Assembly (NCBI GenBank): GCA_018266835.1
Contig: JAFDZP010000004.1
Coordinates: 1 to 64,000, forward strand
DNA: 64,000 bases
Reading direction: 5' to 3'
DNA from: Bacteroidota bacterium
Lineage (GTDB): Bacteria; Bacteroidota; Ignavibacteria; Tepidaquicellales; Tepidaquicellaceae
Shown here: positions 17,035 to 25,835 of the stretch, piece by piece
Layout of the letters: every line of letters starts with the position of its first letter
Numbering within the stretch: the stretch's first letter is position 1
Position numbers and translations under genes: made by a program
The notes under the pieces: model-generated
What the model was told of the DNA's origin: nothing
Database searches by the model: none
What the model saw: only the letters and a program-made list of their open reading frames with translations

Positions 17035-19662
17035 TTATTTTATCAATACCATTTTCCTGATGGCGTTGTTTTCGTTAGTTGTCAATTTATAAAAATAAAC
17101 TCCGGATGAAAGCGCTGATGCGTTGAATTCTACTGTGTAATATCCTGCGTTATAGAACTTATCTGAAATTAATTCCGATACCATTCTTCCTGTAACATCA
17201 TACACAGCAAGCTTAACATTTGTATTCAACGGCAGTTCAAAGTTAATTTTTGTAACCGGATTGAACGGATTTGGGTAATTTTGCGCAAGATTAAATTTAC
17301 CCGGCACTCCGATTATAACTTCATTTGTGAGATAATAATATTTAAAGTTTCCGTTGTAATCTTTTTGTTTTAATCTGTAAGAGTATCTTCCTGTTGCAAG
17401 ATTATTATCGGAATATGTATAAGTTATTTCATGGTTCGCTGTTCCGCTGCCTTTTACAAATCCAATTTTATTCCAGTCGTTTGAAGCCGATTTTCTTTCT
17501 ATGTCGTAGCCTTCATTGTTTTGTTCACCTTGTGTTCTCCAGTTAAGCTCTACATTTGTTTCTGAAACTGCAGAGGTAAATGAAGCCAGTTCAACAGGTA
17601 AAACAAATTCTGAAGAGATAGCATATAGCCCTGTTTCCAGTCCTATAATTAACTCATCATAGTATAATACATTTATTTCCGTTCCTGTTGGAAATGTATA
17701 TCCGGTATGCCACGTAGCAGAAGAGTAGTTTCCTGTTAAATAGTATACTATGTTGTCCGCTGCAACAAAAACAGTATCAGGTCCCACAGTAATAGATTTG
17801 CCTTCCATACCGGGAGTAATCGGGAAACCTGTTACGGAAAAAGCTGACCATTTATTTGTACCGGAAATAATTTTGTAGTATGCAATAGGATGATTTGCTC
17901 CGGCATCTGTACCGCATGCATAAACAGTATCACCTGTAACACTAACCGCTACGTCAATTATAGTGGCTACTATCTGATATCCGACTGTTGTATGTGTGCC
18001 GTCCATATTTTGAGCGGCAGTCCAGTTATTTCCTGATTTTGTAAGTCTGTATAAAGCGACTCCCTGAGGTGAAGACAGGTCATAGGATACGCCGACGTAT
18101 GCGACTGTATCAGTTCCTTCGATAGAAAAAACTATATCGTTTACATCAACGTCCTGACCTGTAGAAGCCGCTTCAAGTAATATCTGGTTCCAGTTTGAAC
18201 CTGAATTTGTTGTATAAAATAATCCGCCTTTGCTTGTAGATGTCTGTGTATATCCAGCAAATACAATTTTTGAATCATAAGGACATACTTCAATTGCTTC
18301 AACTGAACTTGAACTTGTGAAATTATACGGTGCATCTTCTGCAGTAAATACTCTGTTCCATGCGCTTCCGTTATTCGTTGTTTTATAAACTCTTACATTG
18401 CCCACATATGCAGTACTTGTATCATTGATGTTCATATCGGCAGAGTAATAAGGTGAGCCGTCGCCGTTAGGGAACATTGCACTGGACCAAACAGGAGTTG
18501 TCTGGTAGTTATATACTTTTCTTACTCCCGATTTGCATGCTATCCATGCATTTGTTTTTGAAACATTCATGTCTAAATCATTTACCTGAACCGCTTCAAC
18601 TCCGTTATCTATTTCAAAAATTGTTGCGCCTGAATTTGTGGATGCAGCAATTCCCTGATCAGATGTTAAATAAATTAAAGATGATTTGTTCGGGTCAACT
18701 AAGTTAGTTCCGTCATTTGAGTGAGTTTCCAGTCCGGTGTTTCCGAAGTTTACCCATGTAGTACCCATGTTTGCACTGTAGCATGAGGCAAAGTAAACAT
18801 AGTAGCTTGATGAAGTTCCTGCGCATACAATATTAGGACCAAATGTACCTGTGATTCCTGTACTTACTGTAGTCCATGTAGTTCCGTCATTAGTTGAATT
18901 GGCTACACTTTTACCGGAGGAAGCCCCCCCTACAAATAGTTTTCCATCCGGACCTATCCCAAAAGCTTTCCAGGTAAGGGAGGCTGATAACGTTGCTAAA
19001 GATATTGTTGAAAATGTTGTTGCTCCGGTAAATGCATTATAATCAGTTGATGATTTTACTAATCCCGGAGTAGTGCCTTCACCAAAAACATAAATTCTGT
19101 TATTGGTTTTGTTTATTGCAATTGTCGGATTTGAAAGAGGTGTAATTGTTACTGAACCGCTTTCTGTATAAACCCCTGCTGAACTGATTGTTCCATAATG
19201 GAATTGTGTTGAGTTCTTTATAAAAAACATATATGACCTATAAACAAGTAAACAGTTAATGTTTCCCGATGAGATAGTATTAACAGTTGAAGAAGAAGGG
19301 TGCGAAGAAAGCAAACCGGTCTGATGAATAAAGAATAAATATCCTGAGGCGCTATCTGCGGCAATTTTTTGAATATCGCTTCCATAGTTTGCTGTGGAAT
19401 TGAGACCGGGCATTACTGTGAAATTTCCGAAAGTTGTAGTTCCGCTTCCGCTGTAAACATCAGCGTAGAATACAGAGTTTGCGCTTTCTGTGGAAATAAA
19501 TACGCGTGTTGTATCTGTCGTTTTGGCATATGAGGAAATACAATTAATTCTTCCGCCGTATATGCTTTGAACTTCAGGTGTTGAAAGTTGTGCGAATGAG
19601 AACGAGTTCGCAATCAGTGCTAATAGAATCGCCAGAAATCCTTTTGTAAGTGTTATTTTCAT
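17035..19662 (-). CDS. Secreted BNR/Asp-box repeat protein with T9SS sorting domain
   Basis: An 875-residue exported protein. It has an N-terminal signal peptide (TKGFLAILLALIANSFSFAQ). A long beta-propeller-like body contains Asp-box style repeats such as SNDGTTWT, TNNGSAWNRV and TNSGSNWNQI, as in sortilin- or sialidase-type propellers. A fibronectin-like segment (VELNWRTQGEQNNEGYDIER) and a T9SS sorting domain at the end (AQNYPNPFNPVTKI, VYDVTGRMV, SSGVYFYKL, RKMVLIK) follow. No catalytic residues can be assigned. The start has a clear Shine-Dalgarno (AAGGAG) 11 bases upstream, unusual in this window. Confidence 0.85.
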   Translation of the reverse strand: MKITLTKGFLAILLALIANSFSFAQLSTPEVQSIYGGRINCISSYAKTTDTTRVFISTESANSVFYADVYSGSGTTTFGNFTVMPGLNSTANYGSDIQKIAADSASGYLFFIHQTGLLSSHPSSSTVNTISSGNINCLLVYRSYMFFIKNSTQFHYGTISSAGVYTESGSVTITPLSNPTIAINKTNNRIYVFGEGTTPGLVKSSTDYNAFTGATTFSTISLATLSASLTWKAFGIGPDGKLFVGGASSGKSVANSTNDGTTWTTVSTGITGTFGPNIVCAGTSSSYYVYFASCYSANMGTTWVNFGNTGLETHSNDGTNLVDPNKSSLIYLTSDQGIAASTNSGATIFEIDNGVEAVQVNDLDMNVSKTNAWIACKSGVRKVYNYQTTPVWSSAMFPNGDGSPYYSADMNINDTSTAYVGNVRVYKTTNNGSAWNRVFTAEDAPYNFTSSSSVEAIEVCPYDSKIVFAGYTQTSTSKGGLFYTTNSGSNWNQILLEAASTGQDVDVNDIVFSIEGTDTVAYVGVSYDLSSPQGVALYRLTKSGNNWTAAQNMDGTHTTVGYQIVATIIDVAVSVTGDTVYACGTDAGANHPIAYYKIISGTNKWSAFSVTGFPITPGMEGKSITVGPDTVFVAADNIVYYLTGNYSSATWHTGYTFPTGTEINVLYYDELIIGLETGLYAISSEFVLPVELASFTSAVSETNVELNWRTQGEQNNEGYDIERKSASNDWNKIGFVKGSGTANHEITYTYSDNNLATGRYSYRLKQKDYNGNFKYYYLTNEVIIGVPGKFNLAQNYPNPFNPVTKINFELPLNTNVKLAVYDVTGRMVSELISDKFYNAGYYTVEFNASALSSGVYFYKLTTNENNAIRKMVLIK

Positions 19663-20050
19663 TTTGTTGTTGCTCCTTAGTTAGAAAGTTTTCAAATTAT
19701 TTTTGTTTTAGCATTACCCAAAGCCATTCGGGTTAAAAATAAATCCGAAAATTTCTATGATTTCAGTTTAAGATGCCCCGGGCGGCGGGGAATTAAGATG
19801 CCGCCAGTGCGGAGCCGTGCCCTGTGCGTATCCGTTGTTGTGCCGCCCGGTACAAACTTTCTTTGGTGATTTGATTGATGCAGATTTCCATGGGAGGTGA
19901 AAATTCTGTAATCCTGCAGTGATTGATTTGTTAATTGTTCGAAAATCATTTGGCCCCTTAATTTTATTTAGTTGTTACAAAGTTATATGCATTACACTTG
20001 CATATCTAAGTCAAATAAATTATTTTTCTTGCATGTAAATTTTATATAAT
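19663..20050. promoter_or_regulatory. Divergent 388-bp gene-free region with a GC-rich structured element and a dyad
   Basis: It separates the BNR gene from the helical protein at 20051. A GC-rich island (about 19771-19855) contains CCGGGCGGC at 19778-19786 and its complement GCCGCCCGG at 19842-19850, plus an inner CCCCG/CGGGG stem. A second signal is the dyad ATATGCA/TGCATAT at 19985-20005 with a 7-base centre. The flanks are strongly AT-rich. A 64-residue minus-strand frame across the island has no recognisable product. Confidence 0.55.
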
Positions 20051-21748
20051 TTGATTAAACAATATAATAATAGTTATTCAGTAGCGGATTTTAACTTTAT
20101 TCTGCAATATAAAGCGATTCCTGAAGAAATAAGGAAAAAGTATTATTATGAGCTGAAATGGAAAAATGCAAAGAAATCGGAAAAGAGATTAAAGTTTATA
20201 GAGATTCTAGAAAGATATATTTCAATAAAAATTAAACCAACCTGGAATAATGATGAAATAATAAAGAAACTCAGGATTAATAAAGCTTCCTATTTTTGTT
20301 TAAAATCACGTTTGTTGAAATCAGTCAGAGAATATTATTTCAATTTTAATAGTAATTTCGAAACCAACCACAAATCATATGAAATAATATCTAAAGTAAG
20401 AAAGCTGATTTCAAAAGGAATGATACGTGAAGCAAAATCTTTACTCTATAGATGTGAATACCATATTTTGAAAAAAGAATCGAAATCAGCCGACGATATA
20501 GTAATTCTTTCCGAAGTTTACGAATATCTTCTTGTCTATTATCACAGACAAAGAAATAAGGCGCGTTTCAACATTGTTTTTAAAAAACTAAATCAATTAT
20601 TATATAAAGAACTAAAACTCACTGATGAGCAGAAAACTTTAATCGCAATAAGAAAAAATATTGCTGAAGCATTTTCAGAAATATTTTTAGTGCGCTCCGA
20701 TAAAAGTAATCAGATTGCTCTTCAGAATTATCTGAAAGCGTCACGGCTTGCGAAAAAAATAAACAAAGATAAATATTATCTGAAAATGCTCTTTTATGCC
20801 GGAAATATTCAGCATGAAACGGGAAAAGTTGAGCAGGCTTATAAAACTTTCAGTGAAGCTTATAATTTTTCTGTTATTAAAAACTTAAAAAGCGAAAAAA
20901 ATATTTTTCATACTAAGCTGATGCTTCTGGATTTTTTAAAAGATAACAGCAAAGCTAACGATTATATGGTTCTTACCGAGAAATATTATAAGGAAGTTTT
21001 AAAAAATCCTTATGATGTAGATTACACTATGCATATACTTTTTCATGATTTGCGTTTTACATCATTCTGCGGATACGGAGAAAAATTTAAAGCGCTTGGT
21101 GAAGAACTTGTGAACAGGTTATTTCTTTATTCAAGAAAAGCAGACGCAGTATTCAGGTGGTATGCGCTTGAAGCAGATAAGTACATTGAAGATATGTATT
21201 ACTGGTATGAAAAAGACGGAGATATAAAAGTTAAGATTGTTGAACACGTTCATAATTCGTTTGAAAACTTTAACTACAGCGCTTTACTTCAGTTTGGAAA
21301 GTTTTATAGTTACGACCAGCTTGCATTCTTATATGTTACTCAGGTTGAGCTAGAGTTCTGGAAAGGGAAAAACTGTAACTTTGAGAACGCCGGTTACTAT
21401 ATAGAAAAGCTGAAACGAATAGGAAAAAAAATCAGTTCATATTCCAATACGGATATGCCTGAATTGCTTAGGCTATGTCTTAAAATTACGGAAGAAAGTT
21501 TGTATAGGAAATCTGAAGATGTATTTATAAAGTATTTACCAGAGCTAAAGATTATTTTCAATAAACTGCAGAGTAAAGAGAAAAACTACAACCTGAGTAA
21601 CGAATATTCTTTCCTATATTTTACTTCGGAAATATTGAACGTGAATGAGTTTTCATCTATGATAAAATCTTTTGAAAAATGGATACGCGTTAACCAGCCG
21701 GGAATATTTGAAGAGTTGCTGAAAATAAATATGAAGAAGGCAGTTTAG
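20051..21748 (+). CDS. Large helical protein with possible HTH and TPR-like repeats, unknown
   Basis: A 565-residue, Lys-rich soluble protein starting at TTG. Residues about 60-110 (NDEIIKKLRINKASYFCLKS) look like a short helix-turn-helix segment. The rest is a run of helix pairs with TPR-like spacing (for example KYYLKMLFYAGNIQHETGKV followed by EQAYKTFSEAY). No enzyme motif, signal peptide or membrane helix is seen. It is divergent from a T9SS cargo gene, as is the other large helical protein at 29423. A regulatory role is conceivable but not shown. Confidence 0.65.
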   Translation: MIKQYNNSYSVADFNFILQYKAIPEEIRKKYYYELKWKNAKKSEKRLKFIEILERYISIKIKPTWNNDEIIKKLRINKASYFCLKSRLLKSVREYYFNFNSNFETNHKSYEIISKVRKLISKGMIREAKSLLYRCEYHILKKESKSADDIVILSEVYEYLLVYYHRQRNKARFNIVFKKLNQLLYKELKLTDEQKTLIAIRKNIAEAFSEIFLVRSDKSNQIALQNYLKASRLAKKINKDKYYLKMLFYAGNIQHETGKVEQAYKTFSEAYNFSVIKNLKSEKNIFHTKLMLLDFLKDNSKANDYMVLTEKYYKEVLKNPYDVDYTMHILFHDLRFTSFCGYGEKFKALGEELVNRLFLYSRKADAVFRWYALEADKYIEDMYYWYEKDGDIKVKIVEHVHNSFENFNYSALLQFGKFYSYDQLAFLYVTQVELEFWKGKNCNFENAGYYIEKLKRIGKKISSYSNTDMPELLRLCLKITEESLYRKSEDVFIKYLPELKIIFNKLQSKEKNYNLSNEYSFLYFTSEILNVNEFSSMIKSFEKWIRVNQPGIFEELLKINMKKAV

Positions 21749-21819
21749 AATTAATCACAAAATAGACTTGAATATAGAAGTTCAAAAATATTATTTTCAA
21801 CCGTAAACTAAATAGATAC

Positions 21820-22659
21820 ATGAAAACATTTCTTATCGTGCTCTTCTCAATTCTGCCAATGATTTTTATTAACGCACAGGAAAACCACTCCTGCTGCGAT
21901 GAAGATGCAGTAACAAAGTTCTCAAGACTTGGAAATGACAAAAACTTTGTTGCTGTGCATAATGAACCCGGCGGATTTAAATTAACAAATCCCGCCGGAA
22001 CAATGATAACATTTAACACTCCCGATGGAAAAACAGGAAACGGCTACGAAGTTAAAGCAAGCACACCAACCAATAAATATCTTTTAGTATTTCATGAATG
22101 GTACGGACTAAACGATTATATAAAACAGGAGTGCGAATCATGGGCAGCAGATCTTGGTGTTAATGTAATAGGAGTAGATTTATACGACGGCAAAGTTGCA
22201 AAGAATAATCAGGAGGCATCACAATATGTTCAGAGTGTTGAAACAGAAAGAGGATTAAATGTTATTGCAGGCGCAAGAGATTATGCTCCTGCTGATGCAA
22301 TCTTCGGAACTATAGGCTGGTGTTTCGGCGGCGGCTGGTCATGTCAGGCAGCAATATTACTGGGAGACAGATGCAAAGCTTGCGTAATGTATTACGGAAT
22401 GCCTGAAGAAAATTTAGACAGGCTTGCAAAACTGACTGCTCCTGTTTACGGAATATTTGCTTTACAGGATGCTCATATAAATCAGGATATTGTTAAAAAA
22501 TTTGAAGCTAATATGAATTCACTCGGAAAAAAAATCACAACAAAGAGTTACGATGCAGTTCATGGATTTGCAAATCCTTCAAATCCCAAGCATGATGCAG
22601 CAGCTACTGCGGATGCACGGGCGCTGGTAACGGCTTTCTTTAATGAAAATTTTAAATAA
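21820..22659 (+). CDS. Exported dienelactone hydrolase family protein
   Basis: A 279-residue alpha/beta hydrolase. A signal peptide (TFLIVLFSILPMIFINAQ) sends it to the periplasm or beyond. The DLH catalytic triad is visible: nucleophile C168 in GWCFGGGW, D217 in LQDAHIN and H248 in AVHGFAN. Family members hydrolyse dienelactone or other small esters and lactones; the substrate here is unknown. A CC pair after the signal peptide (HSCCDE) could be a metal or disulfide site. Confidence 0.88.
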   Translation: MKTFLIVLFSILPMIFINAQENHSCCDEDAVTKFSRLGNDKNFVAVHNEPGGFKLTNPAGTMITFNTPDGKTGNGYEVKASTPTNKYLLVFHEWYGLNDYIKQECESWAADLGVNVIGVDLYDGKVAKNNQEASQYVQSVETERGLNVIAGARDYAPADAIFGTIGWCFGGGWSCQAAILLGDRCKACVMYYGMPEENLDRLAKLTAPVYGIFALQDAHINQDIVKKFEANMNSLGKKITTKSYDAVHGFANPSNPKHDAAATADARALVTAFFNENFK

Positions 22660-22684
22660 GACTACTTAAATAATTTATAAAGTC

Positions 22685-23935
22685 ATGAAAAGATTCTTCT
22701 CACTCACAGTACTGATATTTTTGTTTTCATCGGCAAGTATTTTTGCTCAGGATACAATTAAAATAATGGCCTGGAATTTACTGGGATATAAAGCAGCCCC
22801 AAGCTCTCGTGACCAGTATTTCCGGAAAGTAATCAAAGCTGTCAACCCTGATATTATAGTAGTAAATGAAATTGACGGACAAAGCACTGTTACAGGATTT
22901 TTAAACAACTGCGCAAATTATTACACTCCGGGATTATATACTGCAACTACTTATATAAACGGATTTGATACTGATAATGCGCTGTATTTCAAATCTACAA
23001 AGCTGCAATTTATCTTGAACTATGCAATCAGTACTCCGCAGGGAAGAGATATAAATCTTTTTGTAATGAAAGACATTGTACAGAATGTCACTTTTAACGT
23101 TCTTGGCTGCCACTTAAAAGCCGGCTCTACAGCAACTGATTATACTCGCAGAGCAGGAGAAGTAACGGCATTAAGAACCTTCACAAATTCACAAGCTCCG
23201 GGAACTTACAATATTATTGTCGGCGATTTTAATATGTATGCTTCAACCGATTCTGCATATAAAGTACTTACTGCTGTAACTCCGGGAAATACAGGACATT
23301 TTATTGACCCAGACCCCCTGACAGGCACATGGAATAATTTTAATTATCGGGCTCACCATACACAATCTACAAGAACACGACAGCTTTCGGATTCGGGTTC
23401 GACAGGAGGAATGGATGATAAATTTGACTTAGTTTTGTTTTCTAAAGGAATTGCAGACGGAACAGGTTCTGTAACTTACATTCCAAACTCATATAAGGGA
23501 TACGGTAATGACGGCAACCATTACAATGATTCTATAAATAAGCGGCCAAATACTGCCGTGCCCGATTCGATTGCAGATGCTTTATACTATGCATCGGATC
23601 ACCTGCCGAGCGTATCGCAGTTCAGAATTTATGCGGGAGTTTCAGTAAGTCAGATTAGTTCAATTGTGCCCGATAAAATTGAACTGAAGCAGAATTATCC
23701 TAACCCTTTCAATCCCGAAACAAAGATAAAATTTGATATTCCTCAAAACGGATATGTAAGACTAAGTGTTTATAATTCACTGGGGCAAAAGATAACAGAC
23801 CTGGTTAGTCAGAATTTATCAGCTGGGGAATATGAATCTGACTGGAATGCAAAAGATTTTGCCAGCGGAATTTATATTTACAGACTGGAGACTGAAAATT
23901 TTACCCAGACTAAACAGATGCTTTTAATAAAGTAA
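22685..23935 (+). CDS. Secreted endonuclease/exonuclease/phosphatase family protein with T9SS sorting domain
   Basis: A 416-residue protein. It has a signal peptide (FSLTVLIFLFSSASIFAQ); an EEP domain at about 23-315 with IMAWNLLGYK, IIVVNEIDGQ, IIVGDFNMY and SDHLPSV (the Asn, Glu, Asp-x-Asn and Asp-His catalytic positions); and a T9SS sorting domain (KQNYPNPFNPETKI, YNSLGQKI, KQMLLIK). It would act outside the cell on nucleic acids or phosphoesters, perhaps for phosphate or nucleotide scavenging. It begins 26 bases after the dienelactone hydrolase gene. Confidence 0.88.
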   Translation: MKRFFSLTVLIFLFSSASIFAQDTIKIMAWNLLGYKAAPSSRDQYFRKVIKAVNPDIIVVNEIDGQSTVTGFLNNCANYYTPGLYTATTYINGFDTDNALYFKSTKLQFILNYAISTPQGRDINLFVMKDIVQNVTFNVLGCHLKAGSTATDYTRRAGEVTALRTFTNSQAPGTYNIIVGDFNMYASTDSAYKVLTAVTPGNTGHFIDPDPLTGTWNNFNYRAHHTQSTRTRQLSDSGSTGGMDDKFDLVLFSKGIADGTGSVTYIPNSYKGYGNDGNHYNDSINKRPNTAVPDSIADALYYASDHLPSVSQFRIYAGVSVSQISSIVPDKIELKQNYPNPFNPETKIKFDIPQNGYVRLSVYNSLGQKITDLVSQNLSAGEYESDWNAKDFASGIYIYRLETENFTQTKQMLLIK

Positions 23936-23953
23936 TTACGAATTACTTCTTCA

Positions 23954-23974
23954 CCCCTCCTTGAAAAGGAGGGG
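23954..23974. repeat. GC-rich hairpin after the endonuclease gene
   Basis: Arms CCCCTCCTT and AAGGAGGGG around GAA, 18 bases past the stop, followed by a weak T run. It may act as a terminator or be a dispersed repeat. Confidence 0.6.
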
Positions 23975-24080
23975 GAATTTTATCATAAATAATTCATTTC
24001 ATTTTACCTTTCCGCCTTTCCTTGCTCCTTAAAATCATTCTTACGATATTTAACTCACTTCAATAAACATTTATATAAAA

Positions 24081-24521
24081 ATGAAAAACTTATTTGATGA
24101 CGGACCGCGTCAGGAAATAATTGAAAGAATAAATAAATTAACTCCGGAATCTAAGCAGCTTTGGGGCAAAATGAGTGTTTCGCAGATGCTTGCTCATAAT
24201 GTAATTCCTATGGAACTTGCATTGCAAAATCCTAAACCTGCCAGGCAATTCATGGGAAAGATTTTCGGGGGAATGGTGAAGAAAAAGTTATTAAGTCCCG
24301 AGCCATTTAAGAAAAACGGATTTACTCCGAAGGAATTCCGGATAGACTCCCCAAAAGAATTTAACGAGCAAAAAGAAAAATTACTTTCAACTGTAAACAG
24401 ATTTAAGAGGGGAGCAATAAAGGATACCGTACATCCATTCTTCGGAAACATGACTGAAGACCAATGGGGTCAGCTTCAATACAAACATCTGGACCATCAC
24501 TTACAGCAGTTTGGAGTATAA
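24081..24521 (+). CDS. DUF1569 (DinB-like fold) protein
   Basis: A 146-residue soluble protein matching DUF1569: a start of helices with LTPESKQLWGKMSVSQMLAH, a central PKEFRIDSPKEFNEQ stretch, and a C-terminal HPFFGNMTEDQWGQL then KHLDHHLQQFGV. The spaced histidines (AHN, HPF, HLDHH) fit a DinB/YfiT-type metal-binding four-helix bundle. No function is established for the family. The gene stands alone, convergent with the M48 protease. Confidence 0.82.
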   Translation: MKNLFDDGPRQEIIERINKLTPESKQLWGKMSVSQMLAHNVIPMELALQNPKPARQFMGKIFGGMVKKKLLSPEPFKKNGFTPKEFRIDSPKEFNEQKEKLLSTVNRFKRGAIKDTVHPFFGNMTEDQWGQLQYKHLDHHLQQFGV

Positions 24522-24540
24522 AAAAAAATTGCGTTAAGCT

Positions 24541-25308
24541 TTATTTCTTGTATTGCTGAATATATTCTTTTATTTTTTGAATCCTGTTCTCGGGATTCGG
24601 ATGCGTGCTGAGGAATTCCGGTGAACGGTTTTTGCCCGATGCTTCGTTCAGTATTTCCATTACTTCTATCATGGCTTCAGGTTTATATCCGCTTTGTATT
24701 AAATATTTTACTCCGTATTTATCTGATTCTGTTTCGTCGTCTCTTCCATATTTTAAATTTGCCATTTGCCCGACATACTGAGCAACCATTCCGGCATTAT
24801 AACCTCCGCTTGCAACCTGGGTTGCCTGAACTAACTGCTGAGTAAGCTCCTGCTTAGCCATTTGTTCCGATGCATGACGATTGATAACATGTCCGATTTC
24901 GTGACCTAGAACTCCTGCCAGCTGGTCTTCTGATTTTAACAATTTATAAAGACCCGTTGTAATGAAAATCTGTCCTCCAGGTAATGCAAAAGCGTTGATG
25001 GTTTTTGAATCTGCAAGCAGATAAAACTCAAATTTGAAAGGTGACTTTCCCGCTTCAGTTTTTGTAACTACATTATTTCCTACTTTATCTATAAAGGCAT
25101 TTGCTTTTGAGTCCCTCGCTTCTCCGCCCATTTCCTGAATCATCTGCGGTGCAGCCTGCAAACCCAGAGTTATTTCCTGTTCAACGCTTAGGTTTACTCT
25201 CTGTTTTTCTCCGGTTACTGGATTGGTTTCAGTTTTACTGAAGTATGTTACAACTCCTATCAGTGCTACAACTACAGCTATTAAGAGACGGCCTTTAAAA
25301 TTAGACAT
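24541..25308 (-). CDS. M48 family zinc metalloprotease (periplasmic)
   Basis: A 255-residue protease anchored or secreted by an N-terminal helix (LLIAVVVALIGVVTYF). The zinc motif HEIGH is at 136-140 and the downstream acidic ligand lies in DDETESDKYG. The C-terminal THPNPENRI is typical of BepA/LoiP/Oma1-like proteases. These degrade misfolded envelope proteins and help outer-membrane assembly. It has no TPR tail, so it is closer to the short LoiP type. The cupin gene lies 59 bases upstream on the same strand. Confidence 0.88.
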   Translation of the reverse strand: MSNFKGRLLIAVVVALIGVVTYFSKTETNPVTGEKQRVNLSVEQEITLGLQAAPQMIQEMGGEARDSKANAFIDKVGNNVVTKTEAGKSPFKFEFYLLADSKTINAFALPGGQIFITTGLYKLLKSEDQLAGVLGHEIGHVINRHASEQMAKQELTQQLVQATQVASGGYNAGMVAQYVGQMANLKYGRDDETESDKYGVKYLIQSGYKPEAMIEVMEILNEASGKNRSPEFLSTHPNPENRIQKIKEYIQQYKK

Positions 25309-25367
25309 AAGTATTTTTATATGTTAGCTTTTCTAACTTTCAGAATCCGTTTTACGTTCCATAAAAT

Positions 25368-25751
25368 TCAATCGCCTGTTGAGATTATGCCGTCATTTTC
25401 AAAAAGCATTATTACAGTTTTTTGAGGAGCGCGCGGACAATGCATAACACCTTTTGATATTGTAATTCCCTGCATAGGATTTAATTCAACCGTTCTTCTC
25501 TCACCGTTCTCTTCTATATCCATTAATAATTGTCCTTCAAGCACAAAGAAAAACTCGTCTTCGTTATCATGTTTATGCCAGTGAAACTCTCCTTCAATAA
25601 TTGCAAGTCTAACTAAACCGTTGTTTACTTTTGTCAGAGTATGGTTAATCCATTTCTCTTTATTCTCAGAAACAATTTTTGATACATCAATTGTTTCCAG
25701 ATGCTGAAATTTTACACCGGGTAAAATATTATAATTATTTTGTTCGCTCAT
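25368..25751 (-). CDS. Single-domain cupin protein
   Basis: A 127-residue beta-barrel protein. The first cupin motif is complete (GEFHWHKHDNEDEFFFVLEG, with His/His/Glu metal ligands) and the second is GITISKGVMHCPRA. Such small cupins bind a metal and a sugar or small acid, as enzyme or sensor; the ligand is unknown. The terminator of the Omp28-like gene separates it from upstream transcription. Confidence 0.82.
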   Translation of the reverse strand: MSEQNNYNILPGVKFQHLETIDVSKIVSENKEKWINHTLTKVNNGLVRLAIIEGEFHWHKHDNEDEFFFVLEGQLLMDIEENGERRTVELNPMQGITISKGVMHCPRAPQKTVIMLFENDGIISTGD

Positions 25752-25763
25752 ATTTTGTTTAAT

Positions 25764-25801
25764 ATAAAAAAATGCCGTAAATGATTCTCACTTACGGCAT
25801 T
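25764..25801 (-). terminator. Terminator of the Omp28-like gene
   Basis: On the minus strand, arms AATGCCGTAA and TTACGGCATT followed by seven T. Confidence 0.9.
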
Positions 25802-25835
25802 AATTAATATCAACTGAAACGCTTTCAGCTGACAA

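Noticed and set aside
19755..19949. 64-residue minus-strand frame
   Set aside because: It crosses the GC-rich hairpin element, has no recognisable product and its sequence changes character at the island border.
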